From Stenocarpella maydis (taxonomy: Eukaryota > Ascomycota > Sordariomycetes > Diaporthales > Diaporthaceae), in contig NQMI01000257.1 in the NCBI GenBank assembly GCA_002270565.1, positions 1 through 30,576 on the forward strand: DNA of 30,576 nucleotides, written 5' to 3'. The first letter of the stretch is position 1. Each line of letters opens with the position of its first letter. The position numbers and the translations under genes are program-made. The notes below the pieces were generated by a model. The model saw only the letters and a list, made by a program, of their open reading frames with translations. It ran no database searches and had not been told where the DNA came from. Shown one piece after another: positions 9,697 to 18,792 of this stretch.

Positions 9697-12189
9697 CTAG
9701 TCTGTACGGACTACAATCTCGTCTTGAATCTCCTCCTCCACCTTGTTGTTGTTATTATTGTTGCCAATAAGGTCCTCAATAGTCAGATCTACCTGTAGCA
9801 ACTGGTTGATACTTCTAATAGCTGCTGTATGCTGCTGCTTAGCCCCTAACCTTGTGCTTGAGGGTGTGCCTACTACTAAGGTTCTCGTAATATCTGATAG
9901 CGCCCTTTGCTTCTGAGGCTGCTGCTTTGCCTTCTTTATAACCCTTCCTACTGGCTGCTACTTCTGATGGATGCTAGCGTGCTAGGTATTGCTGCTACAG
10001 GCATTCTCTTCATCCAGGGACTAGAGGGTATCGTTATTCCACTCGAAAGCTGAATTCACACACTATATTAAAGCTATCGTCGCCCTTGTCTTATCGCTAG
10101 CCCTGCTGCTGAGGCTTGCTATAGTGGAGGTTGTCTTTTTACCCATCACTGCCTTCCCATAGCTCTTGAAGAGACCCTCTTTATTAGCTGTAAATGGTGC
10201 ATTCTCGCGAGGTCTGCCCTTTGTGGTAGTGACCTTCTTCGGCGAGTATACGCTAAGGAGAGGGTTCTTAAGGGAGAGGTTACAATTAAGGTAGTAGTCT
10301 TTATGCACATTGCTCTTCTCGAGAGGAAGTAAAGCCTCCTCTTTATTAGTAATGCGATTTGCATAGGTCACACCATACTGTATGTAGACTATATAGCTGC
10401 AGTTAGAAGGTCTGCAGTAGCCCCGTAGGGCTTCTTTTTGAAGCATCCTTAATGCCTTCTGGCGCTTGATCGTGAGTATCTCTAGCGCTGCCCTTAAGAC
10501 CTGCAGTAGCAGCTAACCAAGCTACTTCTGATTATTAAACTTCTAGAGTAATGATATCTTCTGCTTTACCTCCTCCTAATGGAGGCCACGAGTAGTATTA
10601 TTGATAGCCTCATGATTAGCTATTATTAGATAGAGAAGATTCCCCATCCTGTAGCCCAGGTATACCTTTAGCTTCTAGTGCATTTACTTAGTAGAGGAGG
10701 TTGTATGCAAGCTGAAGTTAAGGGTTTTGCAGATCTGATGGGCTGCCCATTTGGCAACAATCTCCTCAGCCTTATCAATATACTACGTCTTGAGGTACTG
10801 GATGATTGCCGTCTGATCTGAGAAGACCTCTTGAAGCTGTTGCTAAGCTGTATCATAGATCCTGCGATCTATAGAGTACTCTATAAACTTAAGGAGGTTG
10901 AAGAGGGCTGTTTAAGTATATGGTACCTCATCAGGCACCCGTAAGGGTACCGTGGCCTTCCCTCTTGCTAGCGCTATAAGGGAAGTAAGATCCTCATCCT
11001 CCTTATTAAGATCTTCAGCCTTAGCAACCTCCATGGTATTTTCCTCCAGGCCTCCCGTCGCTAGTGCCTCGGGGCCTCCCATTGCTGGCCCTATGGCTCC
11101 CGGCTTACGCTACTTCTTCTTAATATTAAGGATAATATTCATATTAATGTAGAAGATACACAGCTGATAGCGTGCCCTAGGGAATTTGTGCTTAAGGGCG
11201 TTAATCAGAGCGTTATCATAGTCAGTAATAAAGAGCCTTGGAGGCTTGATTTAGCACTTATAAAGAAGACCGTAAAGCTGCTCAAGAAGCCACTAGAAGC
11301 TAGGTTCTCTCTCATTATTAATAACCTCTTGGAATAGTAGCAATATCCTCTTCATATAGGTTACTGCTGTGCCTTGAAAGAAGGGCATCTTCTTGCTATT
11401 GGTTGAATAGGTATAGTTAAGCGAGAGATTGTATATGAAGCGTGGCTCTCAAACCCACGCCAGCTGCTGCTTCTCGCACTAGAAGATGCCCGTAATACTT
11501 CCCTCCTCATTAGTAGCCCAACGGTACCAGCAGCCCTCCTTCTCGAGCCAGTCCATTGCTGCTTGGGTAGGTGTGTAGATGCCCTACTGCTGCTTATAGA
11601 AGTCTGCAAGCTAGTTCTTCATGGTATTTAGCCCCAGCAGTACACTTGGGTACTCTCGGCGCAGAGCTGCTGCAAGTCTTGCGGGCTTCGCGAGGGCTGG
11701 GTCTGCAGCCGTGCGGGTGAGGAAGTTGTGATGGTCTTATGATAGCTTCGCCCAGCCTCGCTAGGCTTCAGGTACCTCCTAAGGGCTGTAATGAGTATGC
11801 ATACCCTCCTGGATCACGAGGGTCCACTTGCCAGCTGTCGCACGGGTTGTATAGGCGAGGGCTCGCCACCTGCAGCCTGCTTTGATTATTAAGGCGTTAT
11901 TTGTTGTTGCAGTTGAGGGTTGCAGGGTACCTCTGCTATAGACCAATACCATGCGTTTGGCGTCTGCTTTTTGTAAAGTTGTAAGGAATCTAGCAGATTT
12001 TATAGCTTTATTTAAATTAGCCTTGAGGTCCTTATAGGTATTATATCCACCCTAAAAAAGTTTGAGGTAGTTAGGAGGGTTGGAAAGTGCTGGCTGATAA
12101 TGATTTGTAGCAGTGATATTGGTGTTCTAGTTGGTATAGTCAGCTTGCCACTGCGCCTCAAGACCTGAATAATCAGGTACCTATGCCAT
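9697..12189 (-). pseudogene. Mutator-like transposase, broken by about 25 in-frame stops
   Basis: Read on the minus strand from ATG at 12189 to TAG at 9697, one frame of 831 codons is kept without any frameshift but is interrupted by about two dozen stops, nearly all TAG. The MULE catalytic region is visible near 11130-11250 as PRLFITDYDNALINALKHKF followed by PRARYQLCIFYIN, which corresponds to the family pattern of a catalytic Asp and the C-x-W-H-I-N signature; Trp and His of that signature have been lost. Earlier parts include a KAGCRWRALAY segment typical of the N-terminal DNA-binding part of fungal MULE proteins, and an Asn-rich acidic tail ends the frame. About 830 residues is normal for Hop-type transposases. 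The stops are those expected from CAG-to-TAG and TGG-to-TAG changes. The protein cannot be made from this copy. Confidence 0.88.
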
Positions 12190-12430
12190 CGCCACAACGC
12201 CAAAAATTCGATATCTAATTAATTAGATCTTCTTTTTGATGCAAAAATGATTAATTCCGATGAGAATTTAATTGCTGCAATAAAGTGTTGATTGAGGGTT
12301 GTTGTTTGTAAGTTGGTGGCGATGGGGGTGTTGCAGTGCGTTGGGTGCTGTAGCTGTAAAAACACTAAGGGGTGTGGGGCGATGATGTTAAATGAAGTGA
12401 TCTGATTGGCTGCAGCCAATCACGTGATTA

Positions 12431-12476
12431 TGTATGGATGTACCATCCGTTTTTGTGGATGCGAATATCCGCGTTC
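12431..12476 (-). repeat. Right terminal inverted repeat of the MULE
   Basis: This is the reverse-complement partner of 9479-9524, with 45 of 46 bases identical. It is immediately followed by the second copy of the target duplication CCATTTAT at 12477-12484. Confidence 0.93.
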
Positions 12477-12484
12477 CCATTTAT

Positions 12485-13014
12485 TAGGTTTTCCCACCTC
12501 GACTAAAAGGGTTTGGTTGTGTGTAGTCTCTAAGTTTCAAAACCACTGATTAGTGCATGTGATAATCCTTCAAGAGCTAAGTGCCCATGGTCACTTATGC
12601 GTCCTTGTTCACCGGAGCATAGAATAACATCAGGGCCAGCACTTAGTTTTATGATAGTCTTGTCAGATATAGATCTTTCAAGGCTCCCTCCCTACTTTGT
12701 CACGTATAAGGAGCATTTTGAATTAAGATCTAGCCAAGACTTTATTATAAAGCCTATTATAGTTATATTTTATGATGTAAAGGATTAATTATTAATAAAT
12801 ATAATATCATAATATCTTATATAGCTTATAATATACCCCTTGAAATTTACTCTTTAAGTCGAATTTATTATTAAATGGTATAATAAATCCTTATTATGTC
12901 TAAACGTAAGCTTTTACTAAATAAGTTATAAATTTAAACATTTTATAACATTAGCATTAATTACTTATTATAGCTTAGAGAATTATATTATTAACTATTA
13001 AAATTTAGGCTTAA
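12485..13014. other. Spacer between MULE and pogo relic, grading into AT-rich DNA
   Basis: The first 230 bases are ordinary sequence that was contiguous with 8951-9470 before the MULE inserted. From about 12720 the composition falls to strongly AT-rich. A minus-strand open stretch (about 12537-12705) reads like protein but is bounded by stops and matches no family I recognise. No intact gene is seen. Confidence 0.5.
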
Positions 13015-13164
13015 GTCAGGGGGCCCACATTTCAACCACCCCCTGATTCCGACTACTCCACACCCGCGTACGCATTTGGCCCACCCCATCACATCTTTCG
13101 CGATATCTTTCCAACAGAGTTTTTTAATCTCTTCAAACTTACAACAAAATACCTTCTATCATTA

Positions 13165-15109
13165 ATAAAGCGATACACAGAGAACAACGTGCAGGCGGCC
13201 CTCAAGGCCATCACAAACAGCGCTAGTGCACAAGAGGCCGCCTTACATTTTAGGGTTCCAAGGTCTACACTTCATAATCGCCTCAACGGCACGCAAAGCC
13301 ATTCTAAAGCTGCAGAATAGCAAATAAGGCTATCAAGAACCCAAGAAACCCATCTAACTAAATAGTCAATTACCCAAGCCTTATTAGGGCTGCCGGTTAC
13401 CTATTTTAAGATAAGGTCTTTTATAGCTAAAATCGCTGCTCCCTCCTCCCAGCAACCCCTATTCAGCCGCCACTAACTACATGCTTTCCTCTCGAGAAAT
13501 CCTAAGATTCAAAGTATACAAAGCTATTAGATAATCACCAGCCATACCAACGGGGCTAAAAAGATAATAATTAAGAAGTAATTCAACCTTCTTCACTTAC
13601 CAGCAATCAAGAGCATCAAATCAGATAACCGCCACAATACCAACAAGAGAGGAATTGCTAAGGGCAAGGGAAAGAATAGCATCATCTTAGGGCCCGCTAA
13701 AAGGAAGGTTGTCACTCGAAAAAGCCATAAATCTCATATGTAAACCTCCTTCATTAAGTATATCTCCGCTACAGGTAAATTATGCCCTCTACTCATTATC
13801 TTTAAGGGGAAGAGTATTTAATAATAATGGTTTAAGACTCTCAAGGGCTATAAGAATTAGGAGTTTACGGCAACCCCAAACAGCTAGACCAATAACAATA
13901 TAGCCCTCAAATGGCTTCAGAAGGTCTTTATCCCCCATACAGCCCCTAAACATCCTAGAGATTGGAAATTATTAGTACTAGATAGCTATAAAAGCTACAC
14001 TACACTGGAGTTTATATGGGAGGGCTATTCAAATAAGATATATGCACTTTATTTACCACCACACATATTATACATACTTTAGCCTCTTAATATAAGCATA
14101 TTCTCATCCCTTAAAGCCGCATATTAAAGGGAAGTGGGTCTTTTAAACCTTAAGACTAGTAATACCCTCACTAGCAAGCAATTATTCCTCCATTACTATC
14201 AAAAGGCGAGATCTAAAGCACTTATAGCAAATTACAGGCATTCTGGGTAGCAAGGGACTAATCTCTAGCCCAAGAATATAGCTAAGCCACTAATAAATCC
14301 CCTTCTAATAGAAAACTCCAATAAATCAACCTTAGAGGTAAATTCCAAAGAAGCCAATTAAATCAAAAGATACGAATTAATCACACCTATACCCATTGGA
14401 CCACAAAAGAGGGTGTTATTAACGCTAAAGGCATCTCAAGAGATAAGGTCTTTAATAGCCGATTATAGCCGCGATAAACACTCAACTATAACTCAATAAG
14501 TATTCTTCCAGAAGGTCCAAAAAGGATACAATAAGAAAGACTAGCAATTAGCAATAGCCCTCAGAGAAGTTAAGGCCCTTAAAGCCAGATTAATAGCGAT
14601 AGTACCTCCCAAGTGTTATGAACCAACACACTGGCACCCCGGACCCCGGTTTGCAGGCCCAAAGACATCAAAGACGTACGCCGCGACGCAACCCCGCGGG
14701 ACCTTGATAGCGGAGTCAGCATGGTACACCCAGATTCAGGGTTAGGGCCTGGCTCGCAACGCTCGGTTGCGAGCCATATGAGCCAGCTCGAAGAGGCATC
14801 CTTCGAGCCTCACATCACGACTCGCAGGCTCGCAAGGAGCCAGCGAGCCACTGAAGAGTCGGAGTATATAACCACATGGTCATCACCACAGTAGATAGCT
14901 TTCATAGGACAGACTCTTCAGTCGTCAATCTAAGTATTCAATCCCAGCATTGGATAGCCTCACAGCTAGTGATCATTGTCAGTCAACAATATTGCTCAAC
15001 AACCGCCTAACAACGTATTCCGAACATAAACCCTTGATCTTTTAGGATTACGTACTCGGAAACCCCTTTGATCATTACACCAAGCGAAGGAAGGTCGAAA
15101 CCAGCCCAA
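13165..15109 (+). pseudogene. Fot1/pogo transposase (Psq-type HTH + DDE_1), RIP-inactivated
   Basis: The frame probably began at 13165, where the expected ATG now reads ATA before AAGCGATACACAGAG. KRYTENNVQAALKAITNSAS and VPRSTLHNRL form the Psq-like helix-turn-helix; a CENP-B-type second helical domain follows, then the DDE_1 endonuclease. The second catalytic Asp remains in LLVLDSYKSYTTLEF, but the first block reads NTNKRGIAKGKG, so the expected Asp-Glu has become Asn-Lys. ALYLPPHILYILQPLNISIF is the conserved block before the third acidic residue. Many TAG/TAA stops interrupt the frame. Once the solo LTR and one CCAAG copy are removed, the frame continues as IVPPKRRKVETSP, a basic nuclear-localisation-like tail. 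Further stops and lost residues exclude activity. Confidence 0.85.
14614..15079 (+). mobile_element. Solo LTR, non-mutated, inserted in the pogo transposase
   Basis: The 466-bp unit begins TGTTATGA and ends ATTACA (TG...CA). It is flanked by a perfect 5-bp duplication CCAAG at 14609-14613 and 15080-15084, and the interrupted transposase frame resumes after it. It has normal GC, CpG sites intact and almost no RIP signs, so it arrived after the host relic was mutated, or was left alone as a single short copy. A TATA-like GAGTATATAACC at 14861-14872 may be its promoter. Strong hairpins lie upstream: GGCTCGCAAC (14751-14760) pairs perfectly with GTTGCGAGCC (14766-14775), and a CTCGAAG/CTTCGAG pair follows. 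It is related to the LTR at 15110-15531, sharing both ends and most of the 3' half. An internal region is absent, which defines it as a solo LTR. Confidence 0.88.
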
Positions 15110-15531
15110 TGTTATGAGCCAACACAAATGGCACCCTGGGAGACCCATTTTAAGGACTCAGGCACCCAGGGCGAATGCCACGACACAACCCCGCAGGACC
15201 CCAACTGCTAAGTCAGCACTGCCTACCAAGGGCCCAGGGTTAGGGTTGCGGACCCACAAGCTGCAAGTGCTCATCCAAGATTAATGAGCAACAATGAGCA
15301 ACTAAAGAGCCAGGAACATATAAGGATATGATCATCACCATAGTAGATAGTTTTCATAGAACAGACTCTTTAGTTATTAATCTAAATATTTAATCCTAGT
15401 ATTAGATAGCCTTACAGCTAGTTATCATTGTTAGCTAATAATATTGCTTAATAACTGCCTAATAATATATTCTAAATATAAACCCTTAATTTTTTAGGTT
15501 TAATATACTCAGAAACCCTCTAATTATTACA
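15110..15531 (+). mobile_element. 5' LTR of a gypsy-type retrotransposon, partly RIP-mutated
   Basis: The 422-bp unit begins TGTTATGAGCCAACAC and ends CTAATTATTACA, the same termini as the solo LTR 30 bp upstream. Its 5' part is well preserved, while the 3' part carries dense C-to-T changes relative to the solo LTR (for example CTTCAGTCGTCAATC has become CTTTAGTTATTAATC). A gag relic follows in the same orientation, so it is best read as the 5' LTR of a gypsy element. No matching 3' LTR was found downstream in the window. Confidence 0.75.
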
Positions 15532-16475
15532 TTTTAATAACTCTTATTCATACATTATTATGCAGACTTTAAGTAATATTACATACAGAACCCTTTATAA
15601 TATCTGACTCTAAGATAACTACTCCTACTTAAAATCTCCTGCATAAGCTTGGCAATATTACTAATCAACCAGTAGCTAAACCTCATATATAGGAATTAGC
15701 TAATAAAGTAGCCCAACTCTATGCCCTTATTAATAGATAGGCCCACCAGAATAAGGAGATAGAATAACTTTAGGAGGAAATTGCCACTCTCCGGGTAGGA
15801 GCCAATATTATTAATACCCCAATCCAGACTAAGGAACATGTTAAACTTAACACTCCGGCCCCCTATAATGGAACCGCTGGACAACTTCGGGCACACCTAA
15901 CGTAAGTCAGAGCCTACTAGCGCTTCTATAGGTTGGATATACAGCCTAATGGAAAAAGGGTTATACATATATCTTCTTTCCTTAAAGGAAGAGCTTTAGC
16001 TTAATTTAAACCCTATTTAACTAACTTTATTAATACAGAATCATTTAAAGCCTATAAGCTTAAAATGCAGTAAATTTTCAGTAGCTATAGAAGCTATAAG
16101 AATGCCCTTAGGTCCTTATTTTAGAACCCAAACGAGGAACAACAAGCAGAAAAAGACCTAGCAAATTGCAAATAGCACGGCTTAATAATTAACTATACTA
16201 CAGAATTCTAATAAATATATACCAAAATTAACTATACTGATAATGTAAAGAAATTCATATTCTATTATAGATTAAAGAATAAGGTAAAGGATGAACTTAG
16301 TAAGACTATAGACTAACCTAATAATTTTCTATATTATATAAAAATAACTATCTAAATTAATAATAAAATCTACAAATAATACTTAAAAAAGAAAGAATAA
16401 ACTTCTAAATAACCCCTATTCTATACGTATAAACTAAATATAGGAAAAAAATATTAGAAACCAAGCACCTAGTAG
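15532..16475 (+). pseudogene. Gypsy-type (Ty3) Gag relic, RIP-inactivated
   Basis: Downstream of the LTR a plus-strand frame, open in pieces, reads like a fungal Ty3/gypsy Gag. Visible blocks are TPAPYNGTAGQLRAHL followed by a stop and VRAY (15850-15920), RFYRLDIQPNGKRVIHISSF with LKGRALA (15920-15995), NPNEEQQAEKDLA (about 16128-16166), and NYTTEF with IYTKINYTDNVKKF (16190-16255). This is the capsid-like retrotransposon-gag pattern, in which fragments of the hydrophobic core are retained. Stops TAA and TAG replace expected Trp and Gln codons throughout. The frame is cut at about 16475 by an unmutated insert. No protease, reverse transcriptase or integrase motif could be read further downstream. 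Confidence 0.72.
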
Positions 16476-16871
16476 TGAAAACGGGCCCAAAGGAGGGAGC
16501 GAGAGGACAAAACCTCCACACACACAAAAAGGCACACGTTCTGCCAGAGCCCTGATCAAGCAACCACCCCAAGAGGAGCGTGGAAGACAAGAAGAGGAGC
16601 CCCTGACGCGATAGGAGAGTTATGAGGGGAATAGAGGGTGCCAAAAAGGAGAGGCAGAAAAAGAGGGCACAAGAAATAGTTTCACAGTACACACGTATAT
16701 ATCAGACAGATACAAATTCACAGGGTATAAAAAGATTGATTCTCTAGGACTAGAAATTTCTCAAAAGCAATGCAGGAAGGCCCCTTCTTATAGTCTTGGA
16801 GGGGTGGGGGATGCCAAGGCTGGTTTTCCTCCGGATTCCGAAACATGCCGGTTCCCCTAGACCCCGGAACA
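16476..16871 (-). mobile_element. Probable solo LTR (minus orientation), unmutated, inside the gag relic
   Basis: This is a sharply bounded island of normal base composition inside highly AT-rich sequence. On the minus strand it begins TGTTCCGGGGTCTAGGGG and ends GGCCCGTTTTCA, the TG...CA termini of an LTR, about 396 bp long. It has a pyrimidine-rich 3' half like many fungal LTRs. No flanking 5-bp duplication was found (AGTAG on the left, ATATG on the right), so the ends or the solo-LTR reading are uncertain. A minus-strand frame of 95 codons here looks incidental. Confidence 0.5.
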
Positions 16872-17594
16872 ATATGCAGAATTATTATTTAAATCCTTAT
16901 TATATAAGGTTATATTATCTTTACCTAAAGGAAAAGAATTACTATTATTCTTATGATTATTATTATTTAAATTATTAAAATTAATCTTTTATTTTAAAAA
17001 GTATTCTTTAAATAGATTTAGCTAATATACTAGTAGTATTAGAAGCTATATAAAGCTTAAATATAATTAGTATAAGTACTACTTTAATAATTAATAAGGT
17101 AAGTATAATAGTAAATTTTCTTAGTATACCTAGTGCTAATATACTTATTAATATACTTATATAAAAGGTAATAGCTATAAATAGTAATAAGAATTATATA
17201 AAAGTAACCCTTTTAAGAGAAAATCTTAGTAAATGGCTATATAAGGTTTTATTAAGAAACGGCTAAACATTAATATTATAAAAATTTATTTTTTTAATAT
17301 ACTCTTTTTTATATTAAATATTATATAAAATTTAAACTTATTATATAAAAGTAAAAGAGTTTAAAGAAAACTTATCTTAATGAAACTTCTAATTAAAAAT
17401 ATAAGTTGTTATATATTATTTTCAGTTTTATAAATAACAAGCATGTATATAAAGTTAAACAAAGTATATAATATATAAGATAAAAAGAATTATATAATAC
17501 ATTAATATAAAGAAGAAACTTATAAGATATATTTATATAATTATATATTATTAATATTCTTTTCCCTAATAGTTAAATAGATTCGTATATATAA

Positions 17595-17639
17595 AAGTAA
17601 TTTATTAGTAAGTAATTTATTAGTAAGTAATTTATTAAT
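17595..17639 (+). repeat. 3 x 15-bp AT-rich tandem repeat
   Basis: The unit AAGTAATTTATTAGT occurs three times in direct succession; the third copy ends AAT instead of AGT. Confidence 0.85.
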
Positions 17640-17948
17640 GGTAAATAAAAAAGCTATTAAGAGGGCTAAAGAAGAATTTCCTTTATTTACCATTTTAGGA
17701 AACTACTCTTTATATAAAAGGAGGAAGAAGAAAGTAAAAAAGTATTATTATAATATTTAGAGATTAGCTAACNNNNNNNNNNNNNNNNNNNNNNNNNNNN
17801 NNNNNNNNNNNNTAATAGTAAATAAAAAACTTATTAAAAGGGCTAAAAAAGAATTTCTTTTATTTGCTATTTTAAGAAACTACCCTTTATATAAAAGAAG
17901 GAAGATAGAAGTAAAAAAGTATTATTTTAATATCTAGAGATTAGTTAA
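17639..17948 (+). repeat. Direct duplication flanking the assembly gap
   Basis: The segment before the gap (17639-17772, from TGGTAAATAAAAAAGC to AGAGATTAGCTAAC) is closely matched by the segment after it (17813-17948, from TAATAGTAAATAAAAAAC to AGAGATTAGTTAAT). Most differences are C/T or G/A transitions, as expected for RIP of a tandem duplication. The gap sits at the junction of the two copies, suggesting an assembly problem caused by the repeat. Confidence 0.8.
17773..17812. other. Assembly gap (40 N)
   Basis: Forty consecutive N lie between two near-identical AT-rich repeat copies. The true length of the missing sequence is unknown. Confidence 0.99.
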
Positions 17949-18077
17949 TCTTCTAAATATATTATATAATATTTATATTAGGCGTAATTATTCATAGATT
18001 AATTAATTTAACCTTAGTCATAAAAGATAGCTCTAAAACAGAGCTATTATATAAGTAATTTAACTTATTTAAAAGTA

Positions 18078-18283
18078 TGGTTTTTAGGAGCGTGTAATTT
18101 TAAAAGAAAAGAAAGTTTATATTAGAATATTGCCTTATTGGATTATATGTAATCCTATTGGACTAGGCTGCCTGACTAAGCTAGGGGCTTAGCAGAGAAA
18201 GAGGCTACTTTTCTTGTTCATATGAAATGCCCCCGCTTCCTCTAGATAGTTAGAGAAACAAGCAATTACAGACCCATCGAACA
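18078..18283 (+). mobile_element. Possible solo LTR remnant (206 bp)
   Basis: This block of higher complexity in AT-rich DNA runs from TGGTTTTTAGGAGCGTG to GACCCATCGAACA. The TG...CA ends and a compact size would suit a short fungal copia-type LTR. Its middle (18130-18283) is scarcely mutated, while its first 60 bases are AT-shifted. No target duplication was verified and no internal region is seen, so the assignment is tentative. Confidence 0.4.
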
Positions 18284-18419
18284 GAGCCCCACGTATGTAC
18301 GTACTATTGCTATATAGCAAAGGCCATTTAATAAAAATAATATAAAAATTAAAAATATAATTAATATTGAAATATAATTATTTTACTAAAATCTTAACAC
18401 TTATAAGCCTTTTTATATT

Positions 18420-18590
18420 TACTTTAGCCCTTTTAAATTAATAAATTTAATAAAAAATAAGTATTAAATATAGTTAGTATTAATTATTTAGTCCTAGGTA
18501 AGTGCTAGGGTTAATAGAAGTTAGTAAATATTATAAAATTAATCTACTCATTAATATGATCTACTTCCTAGTAAACTACGTTAGCTATTT
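18420..18590 (+). repeat. Dispersed AT-rich repeat, copy B
   Basis: Copy B shares TAGTCCTAGGTAAGTGCTA and the two-fold ATCTACTT block followed by CTAGTAAACTACGTTAGCTATT with copy A near 1327-1623. It lacks the approximately 100-bp insert of copy A. It lies just left of the boundary with the second gene island. Confidence 0.55.
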
Positions 18591-18792
18591 ATAGTGATTT
18601 ACAGTCTTTTATATATATTTAGATATTTAAAGAGGAGATTCTTACCTCTAATCTCTTGGGAGAGAGAGAAGTATTGATAGAGACCCTAAATGAATCTCCT
18701 TTACTGAAAACAACTGATTTATGCTGGTAAGGAACTTGGCGTCAATAGTCAGTGACAATCAAGAAATGGCGATTACCTGAGCCTCGATATCA

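Larger units (their letters stand above)
9479..12476 (-). mobile_element. Complete but inactivated Mutator-like DNA transposon (MULE, Hop-like)
   Basis: The element is 2998 bp long. It is bounded by terminal inverted repeats at 9479-9524 and 12431-12476 that match over 46 bp with one difference, starting GAACGCGGATATTCGCATCC. The flanking bases CCATTTAT (9471-9478 and 12477-12484) are an 8-bp target-site duplication. Inside, one long minus-strand frame encodes a Mutator-type transposase relic (separate entry). Size, TIR style and transposase length are like the fungal Hop family of MULEs. The near-identical TIRs show that the ends have escaped the mutation that hit the coding region. Confidence 0.9.
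13015..15109 (+). mobile_element. Fot1/pogo-type (Tc1-mariner superfamily) transposon relic, 3' end cut by an LTR element
   Basis: The left end is marked by AGTCAGGGGGCCCAC, where TCAGGGGG (13016-13023) and CCCCCTGA (13039-13046) form an inverted pair. A transposase relic follows at 13165-15109. The right terminal repeat is not found: the frame runs straight into a second LTR at 15110. A solo LTR (14614-15079) is inserted inside it. The relic is heavily RIP-mutated, mainly as G-to-A on the plus strand. Confidence 0.82.
16872..18077. other. AT-rich degraded block with an assembly gap
   Basis: The block is almost entirely A and T, with no recoverable reading frame. It probably continues the mutated retrotransposon interior. 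It contains a 15-bp tandem triplicate (17595-17639), a 40-N gap (17773-17812) and a duplicated segment on both sides of that gap. Confidence 0.7.

Noticed and set aside
16405..16692. 95-codon hydrophobic minus-strand frame
   Set aside because: It crosses the boundary between mutated gag relic and the LTR-like insert, so it cannot be an old gene; the hydrophobicity comes from the pyrimidine-rich LTR strand.
17595..17639. CRISPR-like array
   Set aside because: The units are contiguous without spacers, and the organism is a eukaryote.
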